Source of the DNA: JABDOU01 sp041567895
GTDB lineage: Bacteria; Actinomycetota; Acidimicrobiia; Spongiisociales; SHLN01
Assembly: GCA_041567895.1 (NCBI GenBank)
Contig: JBFGAX010000003.1
Span: forward strand, 1 to 64,000
Reading direction: 5' to 3'
DNA length: 64,000 nt
Positions 43,084-50,380 of the stretch are shown one piece after another. The notes beneath the pieces were generated by a model that did not search any database, had not been told where the DNA came from, and saw nothing but the letters and a program-made list of their open reading frames with translations. The position numbers and the translations under genes were made by a program. The stretch's first letter is position 1. The number at the start of each line of letters is the position of its first letter.

Positions 43084-44488
43084 CAAATTTCTCGAGGCGG
43101 CAGGATTCATGGCACAATCGAAAAGCCTGGATGCGGAATTTGTGCTGGTTCCCGGCAGCCGCATTCATATGGTCGGCATAGCAGGTGCGGGCATGAGTGG
43201 TCTCGCCAAGATCCTGACCCAACAAGGGTTTCGCGTCACCGGTTCTGACCTTCGCCTGGGACCTCACTCGGCACCGCTTCTGGATCTAGGCATCGACATG
43301 TGGTCGGGTCATCAGCCTGATCGGGCATCCGAGTGGGATGTTCTCGTCACATCTTCGGCGGTCCCCGCCAGTGATCCTGAGGTCCGATCGGCGACGCTGG
43401 CCGGGGTCGAGATCTGGGCTCGCCCCGACCTGCTCGATGCGATGACCCGGGCGATGCCGGCAATTGGAATTTCAGGCACCCACGGCAAAACTTCGAGCTC
43501 GGCGCTTGCGGTTGCGGCCCTCAGAGCCATGGGACACGACCCGAGCTACATGGTCGGTGGACAGCTCACAGATCTGGCCACCAACGCCCACCTTGGTGAT
43601 CCTGGTGTGTTCGTCTTGGAAGCGGACGAAGCTTTTGGAACGTTCTTGCGGCTCAATCTCAAATCGTTGCTCGTGACGAACGTCGAGGCCGATCACCTCG
43701 ATTTTTACGAACAGGGATCGCATGTCCTATCCGCATTTCAGGATGTCGCAGCGAGGGTGGACGGGCCGGTTGTCGTATGTGCCGACGACGAGGGGGCGGC
43801 GCAAGTGCGTCGCGATGCCATCACCTACGGCCAGTCGCCTCAGGCCGATTGGCATGTCGGTGAGCTATCGGGCGACTCCCGCGGTACCGAGTTCGGCGTG
43901 CGTCGACCCTCGGGGGAGCTGGTGACAGTTCGTATCCCGAAACCTGGACTTCATATGGCGTTGAATGCCACCGGCGTCATGGCATTGCTCTCTGAGCTGG
44001 GATTTGATGCTGAAGAGATCGCCGAGGGGTTTGGCTCATTCGCCGGGGTACACAGAAGATACGAACATCGCGGATCGATCAGAGAAGTTGAACTGATCGA
44101 TGACTATGCCCACCATCCAACCGAAATCGCGGCGACGATAAGGGCTGCGCGATCAGGTCATCCGAAACGTCTCGTGGTGGTGTTCCAACCCCACAGGTAC
44201 ACACGCACCGCAGAACATGCTGCTGGTCTCGGAGATGCCCTCACGGCGGCCGACGTCATTGTTATCACGGACGTATATGCCGCTCACGAGCTTCCGATAC
44301 CGGGTGTTTCCGGGGCGTCCGTTGTCCGGTCCGCCGAAGTGGCAGGCAAGCCGGTCGTGTATGAGCCATCAAGAGCAGGGCTCGCACGAACGGTTGCGGA
44401 CCTGCTCGAGCCCGGCGACAGGGTGTTGACGCTCGGCGCGGGCGATATCACGCAACTTCCTGATGAGCTGCTCGCGCTCCTCTCGTGA
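43076..44488 (+). CDS. murC: UDP-MurNAc:L-alanine ligase MurC
   Basis: MurC adds the first stem residue, L-alanine. The 470-residue protein starts at GTG within the end of murG and carries about 28 residues before the Rossmann motif HMVGIAGAGMSGLAKIL. The ATP loop is GISGTHGKTSSSALA, and YAHHPTEIAATIRAAR with FQPHRYTRT follows. Unlike some actinobacteria, murC is not fused to another gene. Confidence 0.95.
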   Translation: MADKFLEAAGFMAQSKSLDAEFVLVPGSRIHMVGIAGAGMSGLAKILTQQGFRVTGSDLRLGPHSAPLLDLGIDMWSGHQPDRASEWDVLVTSSAVPASDPEVRSATLAGVEIWARPDLLDAMTRAMPAIGISGTHGKTSSSALAVAALRAMGHDPSYMVGGQLTDLATNAHLGDPGVFVLEADEAFGTFLRLNLKSLLVTNVEADHLDFYEQGSHVLSAFQDVAARVDGPVVVCADDEGAAQVRRDAITYGQSPQADWHVGELSGDSRGTEFGVRRPSGELVTVRIPKPGLHMALNATGVMALLSELGFDAEEIAEGFGSFAGVHRRYEHRGSIREVELIDDYAHHPTEIAATIRAARSGHPKRLVVVFQPHRYTRTAEHAAGLGDALTAADVIVITDVYAAHELPIPGVSGASVVRSAEVAGKPVVYEPSRAGLARTVADLLEPGDRVLTLGAGDITQLPDELLALLS

Positions 44489-44501
44489 ACGACGGACGAA
44501 G

Positions 44502-45383
44502 ATGATGTGGCAGGACGTCGCGAAAGCAAACCAACCGCTGGCTCCTTTTACCACGTACCGAATCGGAGGCCCCGCCCGGTGGCTGGCGGAGGTCGGATCA
44601 ATCGATGATCTGGAACGTATCTCGAGCTTTCTCAAAGTCGAACCGATTCCCGTCTTTGTGCTCGGTCGGGGCTCCAATTTGGTGGTCAGCGATGCGGGCG
44701 TCGATGGGCTGGTCGTGATGCTCGGCCCTCCGTTCTCGGGAGTCTCGTTCGAAGGACAGAGCGTGATGGCCGGGGGAGCAACGCCGCTGCCCGTCCTTGC
44801 CCGCGAAGCGGTGAAGGCCGGTCGAGGAGGGCTCGAGTGGTATGTCGGGATCCCGGGGTCGGTGGGGGGAGCCGTGAGGATGAACGCCGGGGGACACGGC
44901 AGCGAGACGTCGGCCTGGCTGATTGATGCTCAGGTGTTCGATCTGGGTTCCGGCACCATGCGCACAGAAACTTCGGAAAGCCTCGACTTCTCTTATAGAT
45001 CATCGTCGCTCAAGCCCTCTGATGTCGTAGTGACGGCGACCTTCGCTTCCGCCCCGGTGGACCCCGCCGATGCGTCCGCTGCGATGCGCGAGGTCAGCTC
45101 ATGGCGACGCGAACACCAGCCGGGAGGCACCTTCAACGCCGGCAGCGTCTTCACCAACCCGCCGGGGGACTCGGCAGGCCGCCTCATCGAGAGCGTCGGA
45201 CTCAAAGGATTCAGGATCGGAACAGCTCAGGTTTCCCACAAACACGCCAACTTCATCGAGGCCGATCCCGACGGAAGATCTCAGGATGTTTACGAACTCG
45301 TACTCGAGGTGCAGGCGCGGATAGTAGAAGAGGTCGGGATCACGCTCGTCCCGGAAATCTCGTTTGTAGGGCGCTTCGACTGA
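44502..45383 (+). CDS. murB: UDP-N-acetylenolpyruvoylglucosamine reductase MurB
   Basis: An FAD enzyme that reduces UDP-GlcNAc-enolpyruvate to UDP-MurNAc. FTTYRIGGPARWLAEV, LGRGSNLVV, GIPGSVGGAVRMNAGGHG and GTFNAGSVFTNPPG (with the catalytic serine) match the short MurB type, followed by QVSHKHANFI. I start at ATG 44502, preceded by GGACGAAG; a start at 44463 would overlap murC by 26 bases. murA is not in the window. The stop shares a base with ftsQ. Confidence 0.94.
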   Translation: MMWQDVAKANQPLAPFTTYRIGGPARWLAEVGSIDDLERISSFLKVEPIPVFVLGRGSNLVVSDAGVDGLVVMLGPPFSGVSFEGQSVMAGGATPLPVLAREAVKAGRGGLEWYVGIPGSVGGAVRMNAGGHGSETSAWLIDAQVFDLGSGTMRTETSESLDFSYRSSSLKPSDVVVTATFASAPVDPADASAAMREVSSWRREHQPGGTFNAGSVFTNPPGDSAGRLIESVGLKGFRIGTAQVSHKHANFIEADPDGRSQDVYELVLEVQARIVEEVGITLVPEISFVGRFD

Positions 45384-46117
45384 TGGATCCAAGAATCGCC
45401 CTGCGTCGTCGTGAGGTCGAATCGACCAGGTTGCGGATCGTCGCCAGGCGGATTGTGCTCGTGCTGTCCGGAATCATGGTTGTCATGGGTGCGGTATGGG
45501 CCATCAACACCCCCATGTTTTCGATTCGCCATGTCGATGTCGTGGGCCAGATACACGCTGCGATCCCGTCGCGACTCAACACCGCCGGGCTGGTCGCGGG
45601 CACACCCTTGCTTCTGGCTGATCTGCAGGCGGGTGAAGAAAGCATCCTCCTGGACCCCTGGGTCAAGGACGTCGAGCTCGATCGCCAGTTTCCTGATCGG
45701 CTCGTTGTCAAAGTCACAGAACGAAGAGAAGTTGCTGTTCTGGACTCTGGGCTCACCGTGAGTGACGACGGCCGGGTCATGCGTGAGAGCACCGGAGCCG
45801 AACTCACCCGTCTCCATGTTCAAGGTTCCCCGGTCAACACCTACCTGACCGGATCTGCGGCCGAGGCGATCGAATTGGTCACCATGCTCGAGGGAACGGT
45901 AACCGATGTTTTGTACGCAGACGTCGGCCTCGTTGCGTGGTACGAAGGCATAGAAACCATCTTCGGCAGCACCGACGAGTTGTCGACCAAGGCCGCGGTC
46001 GCCGCCCTCATGCGCAGCGAAGTTCAGCCTGGCGAACACCTCGACGTGTCCGTTCCAGAACGCCCGGTGATTCGCCTGCCGGCGGACACGACGGGAACCC
46101 CGGCGCCGGCTGGGTAG
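45383..46117 (+). CDS. ftsQ: Cell division protein FtsQ/DivIB
   Basis: A 244-residue bitopic protein with a basic N-terminus (about 22 residues) and one helix (IVLVLSGIMVVMGAVWAI). A POTRA domain beginning FSIRHVDVVGQIHAAIPSRL is followed by the FtsQ beta domain with VTERREVAVL. FtsQ scaffolds the divisome through FtsL and FtsB/DivIC. The ATG shares one base with the murB stop. Confidence 0.93.
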   Translation: MDPRIALRRREVESTRLRIVARRIVLVLSGIMVVMGAVWAINTPMFSIRHVDVVGQIHAAIPSRLNTAGLVAGTPLLLADLQAGEESILLDPWVKDVELDRQFPDRLVVKVTERREVAVLDSGLTVSDDGRVMRESTGAELTRLHVQGSPVNTYLTGSAAEAIELVTMLEGTVTDVLYADVGLVAWYEGIETIFGSTDELSTKAAVAALMRSEVQPGEHLDVSVPERPVIRLPADTTGTPAPAG

Positions 46118-46184
46118 CGATGGGTCCGTCGGGGCCACATGTGTAACCTTCAACATAAAGGTTAAGGTTTTCCAAAAAAGCTGC

Positions 46185-46232
46185 TGGACCGTGGTCGACC
46201 ACGGTGTGTACCATGGCATGGTCCTGAGGAGG
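46185..46232 (+). promoter_or_regulatory. Likely ftsZ promoter with 18-bp palindrome
   Basis: A perfect palindrome ACCGTGGTCGACCACGGT lies at 46188-46205. It sits between TGGACC (46185-46190) and an extended TGTGTACCAT (-10 TACCAT at 46209-46214), with an 18-base spacer. A strong GAGGAGG at 46226-46232 is 8 bases before the ATG. Upstream are AACCTT-7-AAGGTT (46145-46163) and a second AAGGTT; ACCATGGCATGGT (46210-46222) is a further short inverted repeat. Confidence 0.55.
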
Positions 46233-46240
46233 AAATCCAG

Positions 46241-47269
46241 ATGACCAATATGCAGAACTACCTCGCCGTCATCAAAGTGTGTGGGGTTGGCGGAGGCGGC
46301 GTGAATGCCGTGAATCGCATGATCGATGCCGGACTACGCGGAGTTGAGTTCGTTGCCGTCAACACCGACGCCCAAGCCCTGTTGATGTCCGACGCTGACA
46401 TCAAGCTCGACATCGGACGCGAGATAACGCGCGGGTTGGGTTCCGGAGCAAACCCTGAGATCGGGCGCGCATCTGCCGAGGCCCACCGGGAGGACATCGA
46501 GGATGCACTGCAGGGCGCCGATATGGTCTTCATCACCGCAGGTGAGGGGGGTGGTACCGGCACCGGTGGAGCCCCGGTCGTAGCAGAGATTGCGCGCAGT
46601 CTCGGCGCATTGACGGTCGGCGTCGTCACCCGCCCATTCGGGTTCGAGGGTCGACGCCGGTCGGTGCAGGCGGAGGCAGGCATTCAAGCCCTCCGCGATT
46701 CGGTCGACACGCTCATCATCATTCCAAACGAAAAGCTGCTCACCGTCGCCGACGACAAGACGTCCATTCTCGATGCGTTCAGGATGGCCGACGACGTTCT
46801 GCTGCAGGGAGTGCAGGGCATCACCGAGCTGATCACAACGCCTGGCCTCATCAACGTCGACTTCGCCGACGTCAAGACCGTGATGCAGGACGCCGGATCT
46901 GCCGTGATGGGCATTGGTATGGCCGAAGGCGAAGAGCGGGCCATCAAGGCGGCCAATCGCGCGGTTGAGAGCCCTTTGCTCGAAACCTCGATGGAAGGCA
47001 GCCGGGGCGTATTGCTGTCGATCTCGGGACCCTCAGACATGAGCCTTCACGAGGTCAACCAGGCCGCTCAGATCATCGCCGAACGTTGCGACAACGAAGC
47101 AAACGTGATCTTCGGCGCGGTGGTGGACGACACCATCGGCGACAAAATTCGCGTAACCGTCGTGGCCGCCGGATTCGATTCTTCTTCTCGACGGTCGGCT
47201 CGATCGACTCCGACCAGCATCAGTGCCCCGGGAGAGGACGACCTGATCCCTGCGTTCGTCAAGGGATAG
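46241..47269 (+). CDS. ftsZ: Cell division GTPase FtsZ
   Basis: The tubulin-like GTPase that forms the Z-ring. QNYLAVIKVCGVGGGGVNAV, FVAVNTDAQALLMSDA, the GTP signature AGEGGGTGTGGAPVVAEIA and the T7 loop NVDFADVKTVMQDAG are all present. The protein is short at 342 residues: after the globular domain only about 20 linker residues precede the C-terminal peptide DDLIPAFVKG. That peptide binds partners such as SepF. It has its own likely promoter and a strong ribosome binding site. Confidence 0.97.
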   Translation: MTNMQNYLAVIKVCGVGGGGVNAVNRMIDAGLRGVEFVAVNTDAQALLMSDADIKLDIGREITRGLGSGANPEIGRASAEAHREDIEDALQGADMVFITAGEGGGTGTGGAPVVAEIARSLGALTVGVVTRPFGFEGRRRSVQAEAGIQALRDSVDTLIIIPNEKLLTVADDKTSILDAFRMADDVLLQGVQGITELITTPGLINVDFADVKTVMQDAGSAVMGIGMAEGEERAIKAANRAVESPLLETSMEGSRGVLLSISGPSDMSLHEVNQAAQIIAERCDNEANVIFGAVVDDTIGDKIRVTVVAAGFDSSSRRSARSTPTSISAPGEDDLIPAFVKG

Positions 47270-47899
47270 ATGCTGCTGCCGCCGGGATTTCGCGGAGCGG
47301 CGTTCACCGATCGCGGCGACGGAGACCCGTTCGCCGACACCGGGGCGCGTCGTGCCATCTCGAGTTCACTTGGCATCGGCGTGGACTGGGCCACCGCAGA
47401 TCAGGTTCATGGTGCCTCGGTACTCGAGGCCTTCGGCGCAGGAGATGTCGGTGTGGGCGATGCTGTCATAACCACCAAAACCGCACTCCCGCTCGCAGTG
47501 AAAACGGCCGATTGCGTCCCCGTCGTCCTCGAAGCTGCGGATGCGGTTGCCGTGGTCCACGCCGGCTGGCGAGGAATGGTCGCGGGCGTCGTGACCGCAA
47601 CGGTAGACACACTGCGAGCAGGCGACCACGCTCCGCTGCGCGCTGCGATCGGACCCTCTATCGGACCGTGCTGTTATGAGGTCGGCACCGAGGTATCTTC
47701 CAATATCAACGCCCCGTCGCTGACGACGTGGGGTACCACGAGCGTCGATCTCTGGACCGCCACAGCCGAACAACTCGAGCAGGCCGGCGTCGAGTCGATA
47801 TGGACGGCGACGGTTTGCACGATGTGCAGCGGTGACCTGAACAGCCATCGGGCTGACGGTACGAGCCATCGCCAGGCGGCGATCGGGTGGCTTCCATGA
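47270..47899 (+). CDS. pgeF: Multicopper/purine phosphorylase-type protein PgeF (YfiH)
   Basis: A 209-residue protein of the YfiH/LACC1 family, which includes peptidoglycan editing factor and purine nucleoside phosphorylase or oxidase activities. ATADQVHGASV, VKTADCVPVVLEAAD, VVHAGWRGMVAGVV and IGPSIGPCCYEVG carry the conserved histidines and cysteines. The ATG abuts the ftsZ stop. Association with ftsZ and yggS is usual in actinobacteria. Confidence 0.92.
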   Translation: MLLPPGFRGAAFTDRGDGDPFADTGARRAISSSLGIGVDWATADQVHGASVLEAFGAGDVGVGDAVITTKTALPLAVKTADCVPVVLEAADAVAVVHAGWRGMVAGVVTATVDTLRAGDHAPLRAAIGPSIGPCCYEVGTEVSSNINAPSLTTWGTTSVDLWTATAEQLEQAGVESIWTATVCTMCSGDLNSHRADGTSHRQAAIGWLP

Positions 47900-48549
47900 C
47901 AGCTACCGACAGCCTCGCGCTGGTAAGAAAACACGTTGAAGAGTCAGCTGTTGCCTCGGGGCGAGATCCGGACGCCGTCACGATCGTGGTCGTCACCAAA
48001 GCCCGCACGGTTGATGAGATTCGTGAGCTCTACGAAGCCGGACATCGCGATTTTGGAGAGAACCGCGCACAGGAACTCACCTCCAAGCAGCCCGGTCTGC
48101 CCCGAGATATTCGTTGGCACTTCGTGGGTCCGCTACAGAGCAACAAGGTTCGACATGTACGCCCGATCGTCTCGCTGCTCCACTCGATGGATAGAGCTTC
48201 GCTCGCCTCGGCGTGGGTCAAAGGTCCAGGTAAGCCTCCACCGGCCTTGTTGGAAATCAACATCGGACGAGAACATCAAAAGGCCGGGGTGGCTCCCGAG
48301 TCGGCTCGCAACGAGGCTGCAGTCATGATCGACCTCGGAGTCGACCTGCAGGGCGTCATGGCGATACCGCCGAACGTGGATGAGCCATCGCAATACTTCG
48401 AGGAACTCGTGGCGATCAGGGACGCGCTGGCGTCGGAATGGCCGCAGATGAAAGAGGTGTCCGCCGGAATGTCCCAGGATTATCACCTGGCAGTCAGAGC
48501 CGGCGCCACCATCGTACGCCCGGGTCGGGCTATCTTTGACAGGCACTAG
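47896..48549 (+). CDS. PLP homeostasis protein YggS
   Basis: A 217-residue PLP-binding protein of the YggS/PLPBP family, which controls free pyridoxal phosphate and amino acid pools. VTIVVVTKARTVDEIRELY holds the PLP lysine, HRDFGENRAQEL and WHFVGPLQSNKVRHV are family motifs, and EVSAGMSQDYHLAV lies near the C-terminus. The ATG at 47896 overlaps the pgeF stop (ATGA); a GTG at 47887 is also possible. Confidence 0.93.
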   Translation: MTATDSLALVRKHVEESAVASGRDPDAVTIVVVTKARTVDEIRELYEAGHRDFGENRAQELTSKQPGLPRDIRWHFVGPLQSNKVRHVRPIVSLLHSMDRASLASAWVKGPGKPPPALLEINIGREHQKAGVAPESARNEAAVMIDLGVDLQGVMAIPPNVDEPSQYFEELVAIRDALASEWPQMKEVSAGMSQDYHLAVRAGATIVRPGRAIFDRH

Positions 48550-48561
48550 AAAGGCTAAACC

Positions 48562-49107
48562 ATGGCATCCATGCTGCGGAAAGCAATGTATTACCTCGGT
48601 CTCACCGAGGAGCAGGAATTGGCGACCGAGGTTGGGAAACCGCGAGAAACGGTGTTCGAGGCAGCGCCCGTGAACGGGACCATCCGTGTCGACAGTGGCG
48701 CCTCGGCTGTCCCGGGAAGGCGGATCGACCCGCCGCTCAATCGCAGCTGGTCCCAGCCACCCATCGATGAAGAGTCGCGCCTCGGGGATGCGGGTACGGT
48801 GCGGGCCGTACCGGTTCGGGATACCCACGCCGAGGTACTGGTGGCCGAGGAATTCGACGACGCCAAACGGATGGCCGATTACCTTCGTGATCGATTGCCG
48901 GTGGTCCTCGATCTTCGCTCCGCCGGACCTGATACGGTGCGACGGCTCGTGGACTTCTGTTCCGGCATCACCTATGCACTCGACGGGACGATGACCAAGA
49001 TCAATACCGGGGTGATTCTCGTGTCTCCACCGCGCGTGACCCTCAGTCGCGAGGAACGCCGAAGGTTGGCAGATCTTGGGCTCTACTCCGTCGACGACCT
49101 GGGCTGA
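48562..49107 (+). CDS. sepF: Cell division protein SepF
   Basis: SepF bundles FtsZ and anchors the Z-ring to the membrane, replacing FtsA in actinobacteria. The 181-residue protein has an N-terminal amphipathic membrane-binding helix (MLRKAMYYLGL), a variable acidic linker to about residue 95, and the SepF core with LPVVLDLRSAG and VDFCSGITYALDGTMTKI. AAAGG lies upstream of the ATG. Confidence 0.95.
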   Translation: MASMLRKAMYYLGLTEEQELATEVGKPRETVFEAAPVNGTIRVDSGASAVPGRRIDPPLNRSWSQPPIDEESRLGDAGTVRAVPVRDTHAEVLVAEEFDDAKRMADYLRDRLPVVLDLRSAGPDTVRRLVDFCSGITYALDGTMTKINTGVILVSPPRVTLSREERRRLADLGLYSVDDLG

Positions 49108-49130
49108 TCAACAATGTGGGCTAGCCGTCG

Positions 49131-49385
49131 ATGAACGAGCTTCTGTGTCTGGTGGTCCGTGCCGCTTTCTATGGGCTGCTCGTGATGCTCGTGCTCTCGT
49201 GGCTCCAGGTGCCTTCCAGTCACCCGATCGGCAAGTTGGACACCGTGCTCCGACGGATCTACGGACCTGCCCTGCGTCCACTTGGGCGAATGATCCCCCC
49301 TCTGAGGACGTCGGCCGTAGCCATTGACCTCAGCCCCATTGTCCTCATCATCCTCCTGCAGGTCCTTATCTTCGTGGTCTGCTGA
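49131..49385 (+). CDS. YggT family membrane protein
   Basis: An 84-residue protein with two hydrophobic segments, one at each end, and the family motif LRRIYGPALRPLGRMIPP between them; LSPIVLIILLQVLIFV is the second helix. YggT proteins lie between sepF and divIVA in many Gram-positive genomes and are thought to act at the division membrane, with no known activity. Confidence 0.9.
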   Translation: MNELLCLVVRAAFYGLLVMLVLSWLQVPSSHPIGKLDTVLRRIYGPALRPLGRMIPPLRTSAVAIDLSPIVLIILLQVLIFVVC

Positions 49386-49404
49386 GCTATGGACAATCGT
49401 CTTC

Positions 49405-49433
49405 TGGACCGCACCCGTTTCTCTCACTAACCT
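49405..49433 (+). promoter_or_regulatory. Predicted divIVA promoter
   Basis: TGGACC at 49405-49410, a 17-base spacer and TAACCT at 49428-49433. The -10 box ends 8 bases before the ATG at 49442, so transcription would start one or two bases upstream of it. The -35 box is identical to the one proposed for ftsZ. Confidence 0.4.
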
Positions 49434-49441
49434 GGCAAACC

Positions 49442-50266
49442 ATGGCGGAATTAACAGCAATCGAAATCCAGCAGCAAACCTTCCGGGAAGTGTTCCGCGG
49501 CTACGACCGGTACGAAATCGAGCAGTTTCTCGAAGACGTCGTCAAGACCATGCGCGCCAAGGAAGCTCTGGTCCGCCAGCAAATGGATCGCATTACCGAA
49601 CTGGAAGCTGAACTCTCGGCGACGGATGAAGCCGAGGAGGCCATCAAGCGGACGTTTGTCGCTGCCCAAAGAACATCCCAGGAGATGATCGCCGAGGCCC
49701 AGGAGAAGGTCAACCACCTGATGCAACAGGCTCAAGCCGAAGCTGACTCACTCCGGCGTCAGGCTTCCGAGGAGTCCGAGCGAATGCTCACGTCGTCGAT
49801 CGAGGAGGCCGAGCGGGTCAAGCGAGAGGCCGATGAGATCGCCAGAGACGCCAGGTCGAAGCTCGAAAACGAGTACGGGGACTTGAGAGCGCAGCGCGAA
49901 GCCGAGCAGCACAAACTGGCACAGCGTCTCGTGCAGCTGAGAACCGCGGTCGGTGACCTCCAGGAACGGGTGAGAGCGTTTGCCATAACATCGAGCAGCG
50001 AACTCGAGGGCATTGTCGGGTCGATCGATCTCGAAACCCATTCGATTGCCGACATTCTCGAACGAGCCGATCAGAAGAAACTCGACAATATCGACGAGCC
50101 TGACACCGAGGAGCTCCTGGCACTCGAAGAGCAGATGGAACACGAGCGTGAAGATGGCCTCGACGGCGTCGAAGACGCAGTATCTCCTAACGCCGTTTAT
50201 CTTCAGCAACCCCGGGGGTTGCGGCCGTGGGAAAGACACCGGGGCTATCGTGGCGGAGTTCGCTGA
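49442..50266 (+). CDS. divIVA: DivIVA/Wag31 family polar growth protein
   Basis: A 274-residue coiled-coil protein. The N-terminal membrane-binding domain shows FREVFRGYDRYEIEQFLEDV, followed by a long coiled coil rich in Glu, Arg and Gln (about residues 35-215) and an acidic tail. In actinobacteria DivIVA marks growing poles and septa and recruits wall synthesis. It ends the dcw cluster. The last codons contain a 17-base perfect inverted repeat (50206-50222). Confidence 0.93.
   Translation: MAELTAIEIQQQTFREVFRGYDRYEIEQFLEDVVKTMRAKEALVRQQMDRITELEAELSATDEAEEAIKRTFVAAQRTSQEMIAEAQEKVNHLMQQAQAEADSLRRQASEESERMLTSSIEEAERVKREADEIARDARSKLENEYGDLRAQREAEQHKLAQRLVQLRTAVGDLQERVRAFAITSSSELEGIVGSIDLETHSIADILERADQKKLDNIDEPDTEELLALEEQMEHEREDGLDGVEDAVSPNAVYLQQPRGLRPWERHRGYRGGVR
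50206..50222 (+). repeat. 17-base inverted repeat at the end of divIVA
   Basis: GCAACCCC and GGGGTTGC flank a single G. It lies 44 bases before the divIVA stop. No T tract follows. It may be a coincidence of coding GC-rich residues, or a 3'-end stabilising or termination structure. Confidence 0.45.
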
Positions 50267-50380
50267 CCCGGTTCGTCGATAGCCAGATCGGACCCATATG
50301 GCGATCCCCGCGCCCCAGACCCACGCCTCAGACGCAGACCGTACACGTCCGTCCTGGCTGCCTGGTTCGATTCGAGCTCT

